A stretch of 64,000 bases of DNA, taken from NCBI RefSeq assembly GCF_900092135.1, contig NZ_FMYF01000002.1, forward strand, positions 413,014-477,013, given 5' to 3'. Shown one piece after another: positions 25,857-34,625 of the stretch. The stretch's first letter is position 1. Every line of letters starts with the position of its first letter. A model generated the notes under the pieces. It saw nothing but the letters and a program-made list of their open reading frames with translations, had not been told where the DNA came from and searched no databases. Both the position numbers and the translations under genes were made by a program. Source of the DNA: Raineyella antarctica. GTDB lineage: Bacteria; Actinomycetota; Actinomycetes; Propionibacteriales; Propionibacteriaceae.

Positions 25857-26381
25857 ATGCTGCGTCCCGCTACTGACGAGGACCGTGAACACGTCCGCGT
25901 CTGGCGCAACCACCCCGACGTACGGGCGGTCTCCCTGACCCAGCACGAGATCGGCCCCGCGGAGCACGCTGCGTGGTGGGAACGGGTCAGGACCGACCCC
26001 ACCCGCGAGGTGCTGGTCTACGAGCGCGGCGGGATCCCCGCCGGCGTCGTCTCCCTGTGGGACATCGACCGCGAGGCCGGATCGCTGTGGTGGGGCTACT
26101 ACCTCGACAACGAGGGGCTCACCGCTCGCGGTGAGCTGCTGCCGGCCTGGATCCAGATCCAGCGCGACGCGGTCAGGTACGTCGACGCGCTCGACCTGGA
26201 CGGGCACCGCATCGACACCATGGACGCCGAGGTCCTGGACATCAACGAGGGCGTGCGCTCGTTCAACGCCCGCCAGGGCTTCGTGGACGTCGAGACCTAC
26301 GACCGCGACATCAACGGGACCACCGTGCTGGTCCACCACGTCCGCCGGACCCGTCCGGCAGCCCGCAAGGAGGAGAAGTGA
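25857..26381 (+). CDS. pseH: PseH-like GNAT N-acetyltransferase
   Basis: A 174-residue GNAT protein (MLRPATDEDREHVRVWRNHPDVR is typical of RimJ/PseH-like openings). PseH acetylates the 4-amino group of UDP-4-amino-4,6-dideoxy-N-acetyl-altrosamine in pseudaminic acid synthesis. The gene overlaps pseI by GTGA, and the PseB, PseC, PseG and PseI steps are all in the region, which supports the role. The acetyl donor could be replaced by an acyl group from the adjacent ACP module. Function assigned mainly by context and fold. Confidence 0.72.
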   Translation: MLRPATDEDREHVRVWRNHPDVRAVSLTQHEIGPAEHAAWWERVRTDPTREVLVYERGGIPAGVVSLWDIDREAGSLWWGYYLDNEGLTARGELLPAWIQIQRDAVRYVDALDLDGHRIDTMDAEVLDINEGVRSFNARQGFVDVETYDRDINGTTVLVHHVRRTRPAARKEEK

Positions 26382-27436
26382 CCATGCTCGACGAGATCAG
26401 GATCGGCCCCACCGCGATCGGCCCCGGCCACGAGCCGTTCATCATCGCGGAGATGTCCGGCAACCACGACGGCTCGCTGGACAAGGCCCTCGAGATCGTC
26501 GACATGGCCGCCGACGCCGGCGCGCACGCGATCAAGCTGCAGACCTACACCGCCGACACGATCACCCTCGACGTGGACAGCCCCGACTTCCGCCTCAAGG
26601 ACGAGCACGCGCTGTGGGGCGGGCGTCGGCTCTACGACCTGTACGAGGAGGCGCACACCCCCTGGGAGTGGCACAAGCCGATCTTCGACCGGGCCACCGA
26701 GCGCGGCATCCTGGCCTTCTCCAGCCCGTTCGACCCGACCGCCGTCGACTTCCTCGAGTCGCTGGACGTGCCGGCGTACAAGATCGCCTCCTCCGAGATC
26801 GTCGACCTGCCGCTGGTCCGCCGCGCGGCCGCGTGCGGCAAGCCGATCATCATCTCCACCGGAATGGCCTCGCTCGGCGAGATCAACGCCGCGGTCGAGG
26901 CGGCCCGCTCGACCGGCAACCAGCAGATCATCGTGCTCTCCTGCACCACCTCCTACCCGGCCGACCCGCGGGACTCCAACCTGCGCGGCATCCCGGTGAT
27001 GCGGGACGCGTTCGGGACCATGATCGGCCTGTCCGACCACACCCTCGGCATCGGTGCGGCCGTCGCCTCGGTCGCGCTCGGCTCGGTGCTGGTCGAGAAG
27101 CACGTCACCATCGACCGCGCCTCCGGCGGCGTCGACTCGGCCTTCTCCCTCGAGCCCCCGGAGCTGGCCGCGCTGGTGCGCGAGACCCGGACGGCATGGC
27201 AGGCGATGGGTGAGCCGGTGATCGGCGCCCGCGACGTGGAGGCAGAGGGCCTCCGCTTCCGCCGCTCGCTCTACGTGACCGCCGACGTGAAGGCCGGCGA
27301 CGTCGTCAGTGCCGAGAACGTCCGGTCCGTCCGTCCCGCGCTGGGACTGGCCCCCGACCTGTTCTCGGTGGTGGAGGGCAGGAGGTTCCGCACGGACGTG
27401 GCGAGGGGGACCGCGTTGTCCTGGGACCTCATCTGA
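26378..27436 (+). CDS. pseI: Pseudaminic acid synthase PseI (NeuB family)
   Basis: A 352-residue enzyme condensing 2,4-diacetamido-2,4,6-trideoxy-altrose with phosphoenolpyruvate. The TIM-barrel part has E-M-S-G-N-H-D-G-S near residue 25, I-K-L-Q-T-Y-T-A-D near 53, S-S-P-F-D near 110, and K-I-A-S-S-E near 130. A C-terminal antifreeze-like SAF domain starts near residue 285 (RFRRSLYVTADVKAGDVVS). The M-S-G-N-H and Q-T-Y elements favour PseI over sialic or legionaminic synthases. The start is GTG (overlap with pseH-like) or the ATG at 26384; AAGGAGG serves either. Confidence 0.9.
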   Translation: MTMLDEIRIGPTAIGPGHEPFIIAEMSGNHDGSLDKALEIVDMAADAGAHAIKLQTYTADTITLDVDSPDFRLKDEHALWGGRRLYDLYEEAHTPWEWHKPIFDRATERGILAFSSPFDPTAVDFLESLDVPAYKIASSEIVDLPLVRRAAACGKPIIISTGMASLGEINAAVEAARSTGNQQIIVLSCTTSYPADPRDSNLRGIPVMRDAFGTMIGLSDHTLGIGAAVASVALGSVLVEKHVTIDRASGGVDSAFSLEPPELAALVRETRTAWQAMGEPVIGARDVEAEGLRFRRSLYVTADVKAGDVVSAENVRSVRPALGLAPDLFSVVEGRRFRTDVARGTALSWDLI

Positions 27437-27462
27437 ACAGGCCGACGCGGGACAGGCGCTGC

Positions 27463-27468
27463 TAGGGT
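27463..27468 (+). promoter_or_regulatory. Probable -10 box before the long GT2 gene
   Basis: TAGGGT lies 27 bp after the pseI stop and 38 nt before the ATG at 27507. A strong GGAGGGAG ribosome site is at 27491-27498. This suggests a promoter separate from pseHI. Confidence 0.4.
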
Positions 27469-27506
27469 GGCGCCGGTCCACGATTTACTTGGAGGGAGTG
27501 ACGTCC

Positions 27507-29978
27507 ATGCAATTCGGCGCCGGGCAACCGCGACTCAGCGTGGTGGTGCCGTTCTATGGCGTCGAGGCATACATCCGGGACTGTCTCGCGTCCATCCGTG
27601 ACCAGAGCCTGCGGGACATCGAAGTGATCCTGGTCGATGACGGCTCGCCCGACGGTTCGCGCGTCATCGCTGAGGAGTTCTGCGCCGAGGACCCCCGCTT
27701 CCGTATCGTCACCCAGGAGAACCAGGGCCTCGGGCCGGCGCGGAACACCGGCACCGAGGAGGCGGTCGGGGAGTACCTCACGTTCGTCGACTCCGACGAC
27801 CTGGTCAGCCGGCATGGCTTCGAGTCGATGGTGGATTCCCTCGACCACTCAGGTTCATCCCTCGCGGGCGGCAACGCGTGGAGGTTCAACTCCTCGCACG
27901 TCACGGCCTCCTGGGCGCACCGCGTCGCCTACGCCCGATCACGCGAGGCGACGCACGTGCTCGAGTTCCGGGACCTGGCGCGCGACCGGATGGTGTGGAA
28001 CAAGGTCTACCGGCGCAGCTTCTGGGACGAGTTCGGCTACCGGTTCCCCGCCATCCGCTACGAGGACTATCCGGTCACCCTGGCTGCCCACATCGACGCG
28101 GTGACCGTCGACTGCCTCGCCCAGACGGTGTACTGCTGGCGTGAGCGCGAGTCCGGGGACTCCATCACCCAGCAGGTCTTCCGCTACGACAACCTGCGTG
28201 ACCGGATCACGTCGGCGGCCATGGTGCTGTCCGTGGTCGATCGGTCCGCGCCCGTCCTGCGCCCGCTCGTCGCCGACCTGCTGGCCGACTCCGACCTGCT
28301 GGCCGTGCTCCAGGCCTTCTACCGGGTGCCCGAGGACAGTGCGAAGGACCTGATGGCCCTCGGCGAGGAACTCGTCGACCTCCTCGGCGCGCGGGCGCTG
28401 CGCAAGCGGCACCCCTACGACCGGCTCCAGGTCGAGGCGATGCGCCATGGTGACCTGGACCTGCTGCGCGTCCTCGCGGAGCGCCGCGACGAGGGCATCC
28501 TGGGGGACCTCAGCAGGGCGCACACCGTGCCTCCCCTCGGACGGCTCGAATACAACTATCCCGGCCGCGATCGCCCCTGGACCTCCACCTCCCTCTACCG
28601 GGTCCCGCGGCGAGCCGTCGCCCTGCGCGCCACCGTCGGGTCCGTCGAGTGGGTGGAGGGTGAGCGGCCCTCCCTGCGGCTGGGGGGCACCGCTGAGATC
28701 CGCCACGTCCCCACCACCGACCGTTCCTCCATCGCCGTCCGGGCGATCGCCGGCGAGAGTTCCATCCCTCTGGAGGTGCGGCGCTCCACTGCGATCGACT
28801 CGCACGGGAACCTTGCACCGGTCGGCTTCGAGGTCGACGTCCCCCTCGACCACATGCGCACCTGGGCCGATTCGTCCGACCAGCTGACCTTCGGGGTCGA
28901 GGTCCGTTCCGGCCGCTACCACCGCACCGGCATTCTCAGGGCGACCAAGCCGGGCAGCCCCCGGTGGCCGGAGTTCCGCCGCCTGGACGCAACGCTGGTG
29001 GCCATGCCCGGACAACGCGGCGGCTGGCCCTACGCGATCACCTGGCACCGGGAGCCGATCCTGCTGGAGGGGGTCGACGTCCGGCCCGACGGAGTGCTGC
29101 TCACGCTCCGGGCGGCCACCGCTCGGAGCAAGGGCGACATCGTCCTGGCCTGGAGTCCCGGCATCCCCGAGCTGCGTCGGCCCTGTGACTGGCATCCCGA
29201 TGGGGCGGGGGCGGTCGGCAGCGTCCGGCTCGGCTTCGGTGAGTTGGTGGCCGGAGCGGACCACGACGAGCCCATCCCGCTGACCCGGGTGCGCTCGCTG
29301 AGCGTCGTACCCGACCCTCCCACCGAGGTCGATGATGAGGGTGCGATCGTCGTCCGGCCGCTCGAACCCTTGCTGTGGGGTCTCGCAGAGGGGACCATCG
29401 CCGTGCCCCGCGACGGGCGGGTGCTGCGCCTGAGTCGTACGGCCACGAGCCAGGTGGCGGTCGCGGAGACCGACCTCCTGGCCACGTACGCCGATCGGGT
29501 GGAGGTGGCCGGAGGCGTCCTCGTCGTCGAGGGTCGGGTGACCATCGGGGACCCCACCGCCGCCTCACTGGCCTGGTGCCACTTCCCTGTCGGGTCCGAC
29601 GATCCGGTGGACGCCGGCGTCCGCGCATCGGTCGACGGGGATCGCTGGTCGATACGCGTGCCGCTGCGCCGGCTGGCGTCGTTCACCAGCGAGGACAGCG
29701 TGCTGGGTGGGGATGAACGCCTGCTGTGGCACCTGCTTGAGTACAACGACGGCGGCGCGAGGGCTGTCCTCGTCGATCCCTTCGCGGCGGGCAGGCTTCC
29801 GGTCAGGTTCGAGGGCACCGCCGAGGACGGCCACCCCCTGCACGGGTGGGTGCAGGGCGAACCGACCCTGACCCAGGCCACGGGTGCACTGCGCGCGACG
29901 ATCATGCGGGAATCCGAGCCGGAACGGGGATCCGCCACCGTTGGCCGGCGCCCGGGCCTGCCATGGCGGAAAGGATAG
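27507..29978 (+). CDS. Long GT2 glycosyltransferase with beta-rich C-terminal region
   Basis: An 823-residue protein. The N-terminal ~230 residues are a GT-A family 2 domain: LSVVVPFYGVEAYI, VILVDDGSPD, G-L-G-P-A-R-N-T-G, metal site F-V-D-S-D-D, and W-N-K-V-Y-R-R. The remaining ~590 residues have no recognised catalytic motif and look beta-rich. The first ~280 residues are clearly paralogous to the GT2 at 32698. The ATG at 27507 has GGAGGGA 9 nt upstream. Such domain layouts occur in wall teichoic-acid or capsule transferases. Donor and acceptor are unknown. Confidence 0.82.
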   Translation: MQFGAGQPRLSVVVPFYGVEAYIRDCLASIRDQSLRDIEVILVDDGSPDGSRVIAEEFCAEDPRFRIVTQENQGLGPARNTGTEEAVGEYLTFVDSDDLVSRHGFESMVDSLDHSGSSLAGGNAWRFNSSHVTASWAHRVAYARSREATHVLEFRDLARDRMVWNKVYRRSFWDEFGYRFPAIRYEDYPVTLAAHIDAVTVDCLAQTVYCWRERESGDSITQQVFRYDNLRDRITSAAMVLSVVDRSAPVLRPLVADLLADSDLLAVLQAFYRVPEDSAKDLMALGEELVDLLGARALRKRHPYDRLQVEAMRHGDLDLLRVLAERRDEGILGDLSRAHTVPPLGRLEYNYPGRDRPWTSTSLYRVPRRAVALRATVGSVEWVEGERPSLRLGGTAEIRHVPTTDRSSIAVRAIAGESSIPLEVRRSTAIDSHGNLAPVGFEVDVPLDHMRTWADSSDQLTFGVEVRSGRYHRTGILRATKPGSPRWPEFRRLDATLVAMPGQRGGWPYAITWHREPILLEGVDVRPDGVLLTLRAATARSKGDIVLAWSPGIPELRRPCDWHPDGAGAVGSVRLGFGELVAGADHDEPIPLTRVRSLSVVPDPPTEVDDEGAIVVRPLEPLLWGLAEGTIAVPRDGRVLRLSRTATSQVAVAETDLLATYADRVEVAGGVLVVEGRVTIGDPTAASLAWCHFPVGSDDPVDAGVRASVDGDRWSIRVPLRRLASFTSEDSVLGGDERLLWHLLEYNDGGARAVLVDPFAAGRLPVRFEGTAEDGHPLHGWVQGEPTLTQATGALRATIMRESEPERGSATVGRRPGLPWRKG

Positions 29979-29982
29979 GTCG

Positions 29983-30819
29983 GTGCACCACCACAACCAC
30001 TATTACGGGCAGGCGCACATCCTCGCCCGCTACTGCGGCTTCGACGACGAGTTCCCGCCGCGCATCCGCGGGTACCTGCAGCACGGGTGGAACGTCGGTG
30101 ACGGCTGGAACCCCCAGCACGAGTTCTTCGACGGGGCCTGGCGGTACGTGTGGAGCGAGCGGCCCGCCCGTCGGGGCTACTCGGAGCGGCGACACAATTA
30201 CCACGTCATCGGTGCACCGTGGCTCTACCTGCTGGAGCTCGAACCCGATCTCGGCGTCGTACCCGAGGACGAGCGTCGCGGCACTCTCTGGATGCCCTTC
30301 CACGGTTGGGAGGGCGGAAAGATCACCGGCGACCACCAGGCGCTGATCGACGAGATCAAGGACACCGAGACGGAGCCGGTGACCATGAGCCTGTACTACA
30401 CGGAGTACGACCAACCCGAGATCCGCGAGATCTACCTCGACGCAGGTTTCGAGGTCATGTGTTTCGGACGCCGAGGCTGGAATTACGAAGGTACTGACAC
30501 TCGCTTCCTCTACAAGCAGTTGGAGGCCTTCCGCGGTTTCAAGCGGGTGGCGTCCAACCGGCTCGCCACCGCGATCTTCTACGGGGTTTCCGTGGGGTGT
30601 GAGCCCTCGGTCTACGGCGATCCGATGAGCCTACCGACCGAGGACCCGCTCTTCGGCGGCTACCCACGGGTGAGACGACTGTGGCCGGAGATGGTCGAGA
30701 AGGTCATCGACCCGGCAGTGGCCCGTGCGATCACGGACGAGGAGTTGGGCGTCCGCTACCGGTTGCCGCCCCAGGAACTGGCGATGTTGCTCTACGACGC
30801 GGAGACGAACAATGACTGA
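29983..30819 (+). CDS. Unrecognised protein, possible glycosyltransferase
   Basis: About 278 residues, starting at GTG 29983 (AAGGAT upstream), 4 bp after the long GT2 stop. It opens with a His-rich H-H-H-N-H-Y-Y-G-Q-A-H and has L-Q-H-G-W-N (~31-36) and a second W-M-P-F-H-G-W-E-G (~104-112). Near residue 190 a S-N-R-L-A-T-A-I-F-Y-G-V-S-V-G stretch followed by V-Y-G-D-P-M resembles the C-terminal donor-binding end of GT-B polysaccharide enzymes. It overlaps the next gene by 8 bp (ATGACTGA). No signal or membrane segment. I infer glycosyltransfer; no family is assigned. Confidence 0.65.
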   Translation: MHHHNHYYGQAHILARYCGFDDEFPPRIRGYLQHGWNVGDGWNPQHEFFDGAWRYVWSERPARRGYSERRHNYHVIGAPWLYLLELEPDLGVVPEDERRGTLWMPFHGWEGGKITGDHQALIDEIKDTETEPVTMSLYYTEYDQPEIREIYLDAGFEVMCFGRRGWNYEGTDTRFLYKQLEAFRGFKRVASNRLATAIFYGVSVGCEPSVYGDPMSLPTEDPLFGGYPRVRRLWPEMVEKVIDPAVARAITDEELGVRYRLPPQELAMLLYDAETNND

Positions 30820-32695
30820 CAGCACGGAATCGGTCCCGATGGGTGGGACAGCGGTACTCGGTCTGGTGACCGGCGAGATGCAGCCCTGGACCGACTACCG
30901 GGGTGACCGGCGCCCTGCGGGCGGCCCGGCTCTGGAGGCCTGGCTCGTCGACCTGCTCGGGGACCGGACCTACCGCCATGCGCTGATCGTCGGCCCTCAC
31001 GACCTCGGCATCATCTCCCGCGTCGTCGAGCGGTCGGATCGTACGACCCTCGTCGTCCGGGGCGTGCAGGACGCCCAGGACCTCGTGTCCGTCCTGCCCT
31101 CAACGGTGGAGGTCCTCGCCGGTCCGCTGGACGGGCTCGCCTCTGACCGGGCCGATGGGCGCTGGGACCTGGTCCTCGCCCTCGCCGGCGTCGAACGCAC
31201 CCTGTCCACGGACAGTGCCGACCTCTCCTGGCAGGCCGCGCTGCGCCTCCTCCTCGACCGGGCGGAGCCGGGCTCCCGCGTGGTGGTGGCGGCGGACAAC
31301 ACCTTCGCGATCGGCAACACCCTCGATGCCCGCCCGCTCCAGCGCCGGTTCGGTGACGAGGAATGGCTCCCGTTCCACGACGATGAGACCCGTCCCGGGT
31401 CGATCGACTCCTTCGTCACCGCTGTCCGGGGCCTGGGCGCCGAGGTCGTGCTCACGACCGTGGGCCTCGGGCCCGCGGCGCAGCCCGAGGTCCTCGCGGA
31501 CACCACGGTGGTCTCCGTTCCCCTCCAGGAGGGATGGCTCGTCGCCCGGGCGGTCCACGCCGCCCGCGCGTCCGGGCGTCCGCTGCTCGCCGACCCCGCC
31601 GAAGCCATCGGGGCGGCGGCCCGTTCCGGCCAGTTGGCCGCTACTGCGGACTCCTGGTTCGTGGTGGCCGGGCCCGCTCTCGCCGGTGCCCCCGCCGTTG
31701 CCCGTGTCGTGGCCCACGTCGGCCCGTACGACGGGTCCGGGACGGTCGTTCGCGCGGCGCCCGCCGATGGCCGATGGACGCTGCTCGGTGCGACCGAGGC
31801 CGTGCCCGCCCGCTCGCTCGCCGATCTGGTGCCCCGGCCGGCGCCGGAACCCGCCAGGATGCCGCCCGGGGACGGCCAGGGCTTCGAGCCGCCGGAGCCC
31901 CTGCTGCAGGATCTTCCCGAGCCGGGGCCGGTGCTGCTCGGCACCGAGCCGGCTCGACTGGCCGACTCCTGGCCGGCAGGCCCGGACGTGGCCACGATTC
32001 TGGTCCGCCTCGCGGCCCGTGACGACGTGCCGGCCTTCCGCGACCTCGCGGCCCGGATCGGGAGCGCTGCGCGCCGGCAGGGGGACGCTTCCACCCAGGT
32101 CCTCGACCTGGGTGATCTCTGGCTCGACGGGGACCAGGTCGTCGGCGGAGCCTCGCCGTGGGTCCGCCGTGCGCCCGCGTCGGCGGCGGAGCACCTCGCC
32201 GCCGCCTGGTGGACCTTCCACGACCTGCTGGTCGGAGCCCAGCGCCGTCACCCCTGGCCCCCGTGGATGGAGGGCCGTGACCTGGTCCGGACCTGGCTGG
32301 CGATGTCGGGGGTGGAGGCCGATGCGCGACTCCTGGACACCGGCCGCCGGCTGGCCGATGAGGCCGCCTCGTCCCGTCGCGCCGCCCTGGTGGTCCGGCC
32401 CCTCACCGTCCGTGAGGCCCTCGCCGACCGTGACCGGGCCCTGCACGACATGGCCGAGTTGAAGGGACACATCTTCGGCCTGGAGCGGACCCTGAAGTTC
32501 CGTGACGCATCCCTGAAGAGCCGGGAGGAGACGATCCGTCGGCTGCGTGGCGAGAACGTGGAGTGGCGGTCCTCGCGACTCTTCCGCACCGGCCGGGCGG
32601 TCCGCTCGACTTTGCGGGCGGCCGGTCTGGGCGGGGTGTTGCGCCGGGGCATCAAGGTGGGCGGCATGATCAAGCGGCGCCTGCGCAGGTCCTGA
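30812..32695 (+). CDS. Large unrecognised protein with C-terminal coiled coil
   Basis: About 627 residues. The first 200 resemble a degenerate Rossmann/SAM-binding fold (HALIVGPHDLGIISRVVE, then DLVLALAGVERTL). The middle is Pro/Ala-rich. The last ~80 residues form a charged coiled coil (ALADRDRALHDMAELKGHIF onward) ending in a basic R/K-rich tail. The ATG at 30812 has GGAG 7 nt upstream and overlaps the previous stop. It lies between two paralogous GT2 genes, and the coiled coil could organise a glycan-assembly complex, as seen for coiled-coil methyltransferases in O-antigen clusters. That is inference. Confidence 0.65.
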   Translation: MTDSTESVPMGGTAVLGLVTGEMQPWTDYRGDRRPAGGPALEAWLVDLLGDRTYRHALIVGPHDLGIISRVVERSDRTTLVVRGVQDAQDLVSVLPSTVEVLAGPLDGLASDRADGRWDLVLALAGVERTLSTDSADLSWQAALRLLLDRAEPGSRVVVAADNTFAIGNTLDARPLQRRFGDEEWLPFHDDETRPGSIDSFVTAVRGLGAEVVLTTVGLGPAAQPEVLADTTVVSVPLQEGWLVARAVHAARASGRPLLADPAEAIGAAARSGQLAATADSWFVVAGPALAGAPAVARVVAHVGPYDGSGTVVRAAPADGRWTLLGATEAVPARSLADLVPRPAPEPARMPPGDGQGFEPPEPLLQDLPEPGPVLLGTEPARLADSWPAGPDVATILVRLAARDDVPAFRDLAARIGSAARRQGDASTQVLDLGDLWLDGDQVVGGASPWVRRAPASAAEHLAAAWWTFHDLLVGAQRRHPWPPWMEGRDLVRTWLAMSGVEADARLLDTGRRLADEAASSRRAALVVRPLTVREALADRDRALHDMAELKGHIFGLERTLKFRDASLKSREETIRRLRGENVEWRSSRLFRTGRAVRSTLRAAGLGGVLRRGIKVGGMIKRRLRRS

Positions 32696-32697
32696 CC

Positions 32698-34557
32698 GTG
32701 GCCGCCCTGCTGAGCGTCGTCGTCCCGTTCTACGGCGTGCAGGACTACCTCGCTGAGTGCCTGGAGTCGCTGCGCAGGCAGACGCTCGCCGACCTCGAGG
32801 TGATCCTGGTCGATGACGGGTCACATGACGAGGGCTGGCGCATCGCCCGGTCGTACGCCCGGGCCGACGACAGGTTCCGGGTCGTGGAGCAGGTCAACGC
32901 CGGCCTGGGACCGGCGCGGAACACCGGCGCCGCCTTGGCCTCGGGCCGCTACCTCACCTTCGTGGACTCCGATGACCTCGTGCCGGCACGGGCGTACGAG
33001 TTGATGGTGGGCACCCTCGAGCGGTCCGGGTCCGACTTCGCCGCAGGAAATGCCTGCAGATTCGATGCCGTGGACGGTGTTCGCCCGTCCTGGGCGCATC
33101 GGGAAGCCTTCGCCGTCGACGACATCGGGACGTCCATCAGCCAACGTCCCGACCTGGTGGGCGACCGGATGGCGTGGAACAAGGTGTATCGGCGGGACTT
33201 CTGGGAGCGGCACGGGTTCGCCTTCCCGGCCATCCGCTACGAGGACTACCCCGTGTCCATGGCCGCCCACCTCGCCGCGCGAGCCGTGGACATCCTCAGT
33301 GACCCGATCTACTACTGGCGGGTTCGCGAGTCGGGCGGGTCCATCACCCAGGCCGTCCACGACCTGGGCAACCTCGCCGACCGGGTGGATTCAGCCGTTC
33401 GGACCCTGGACATCGTCACCGGGGCGCCGGCAGAGGTCCGCTGGGGACTGCAGGTGCTCCTGCTGCGCGTCGACCTGGCCGCCATCGCCCGGGCCCTGGT
33501 CAGCGTTCCCCCCGAGCAGTGGCCGACGATCGCGGCCCTCGGCAGGCAACTGGCCCGCCGGGTCGAACCGGCCGCCGCGGCCCGCCGGCCCCTGGTCGAC
33601 CGGCTCATGCTGCGTGCACTGCAGGCAGGCGACGTCCGTACCACCCGCGCTCTGGCTGCGTTGCGTGTCGCCGGGGACGATCCCGCCGCCCGCCGCCGCC
33701 GTCGGTTCGCCCGTCAGGGCTACCAGATCCTCCGCCGTACGTGGACCGCGCACTGCGTGGTCGACCCGCTCACCGCGACCGTGACCGCCGACGGTGTGGT
33801 CGGCGAGTGGAGGATCAGCGGCAGAGCCTGGATCGGTGATCTCAGCATGGGGCGGGGGAGTGCCGTGCGGGCCGTCCTTGTCGGGCCCGGTGACCTGACC
33901 GTCGAGCTACCGGTCGAGCGGCGCCAGGGGTCCGATGAACTCGGTCGGCCCGACCGCTCCGGTTTCGAGTTGCGCGTGCCGGCATCCGCGGTCGCGACCG
34001 CGCTGGCCTCGGGGGGTCGGTGCACTGTTCGACTCGACGTCCGCAGTGGAGGCGTCCGGCGTTCCGTCCTGGTTCCCCTCGCCTCCGGACCCCGGAACCC
34101 GGCTGCGCCGTTGTCGGACCAGGTGTCCGGCTGGGTGGGGGAGCAGCAGGGCTGGGTCGTCGCCGGTGCCGGTGACACCGGTGTGCTCGGCTTCACCGCT
34201 GTGCCGGACCCTGCCCGGGTCGAGGCGGCCGAGCCCACGGGAGCCGGTCTGGTCCTGCGTGGGACCTGTCCCGACGGTCCCGGACTCCTGGTCAGCTCTG
34301 GTCCGCGTCCCGAAGCGCCTGTCGAGATTCCCGCGGTCTGGGACGGCACGCGGTTCGCTGCGACGGTGGAGGCGGCAGCCGCGTTCGGGACGGTCGCAGA
34401 CGATCCCTGGACCGGGGCGAGTGTGCGTACGATTGCGCGCCGGGGGGCCGACGGCGAGCTTCGACCCCTGGTATGGGCGGGCGGCCCGGTGGTGACGCTG
34501 GGGACCCGGTCCTGCGGTGCAGGACCGGACGGGCAGGCCCTCATCCGGCGTCCGTGA
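32698..34557 (+). CDS. GT2 glycosyltransferase, paralogue of the 27507 gene
   Basis: A 619-residue protein starting at GTG 2 bp after the previous stop. The N-terminal GT-A domain repeats the same landmarks: LSVVVPFYGVQDYL, VILVDDGSHD, G-L-G-P-A-R-N-T-G, F-V-D-S-D-D-L-V, W-N-K-V-Y-R-R, F-P-A-I-R-Y-E-D-Y-P-V. Similarity to the 27507 product extends through about residue 270; the C-terminal beta-rich halves differ and this one is some 200 residues shorter. The pair probably add different sugars to one polymer. It closes a four-gene run on the plus strand. Confidence 0.82.
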   Translation: MAALLSVVVPFYGVQDYLAECLESLRRQTLADLEVILVDDGSHDEGWRIARSYARADDRFRVVEQVNAGLGPARNTGAALASGRYLTFVDSDDLVPARAYELMVGTLERSGSDFAAGNACRFDAVDGVRPSWAHREAFAVDDIGTSISQRPDLVGDRMAWNKVYRRDFWERHGFAFPAIRYEDYPVSMAAHLAARAVDILSDPIYYWRVRESGGSITQAVHDLGNLADRVDSAVRTLDIVTGAPAEVRWGLQVLLLRVDLAAIARALVSVPPEQWPTIAALGRQLARRVEPAAAARRPLVDRLMLRALQAGDVRTTRALAALRVAGDDPAARRRRRFARQGYQILRRTWTAHCVVDPLTATVTADGVVGEWRISGRAWIGDLSMGRGSAVRAVLVGPGDLTVELPVERRQGSDELGRPDRSGFELRVPASAVATALASGGRCTVRLDVRSGGVRRSVLVPLASGPRNPAAPLSDQVSGWVGEQQGWVVAGAGDTGVLGFTAVPDPARVEAAEPTGAGLVLRGTCPDGPGLLVSSGPRPEAPVEIPAVWDGTRFAATVEAAAAFGTVADDPWTGASVRTIARRGADGELRPLVWAGGPVVTLGTRSCGAGPDGQALIRRP

Positions 34558-34625
34558 TCCGCGCAGGTCACGGACGGACGGCCATACGGTCGACCGGGAG
34601 TCCCCGCGGCATGGTCGGATCCAGG

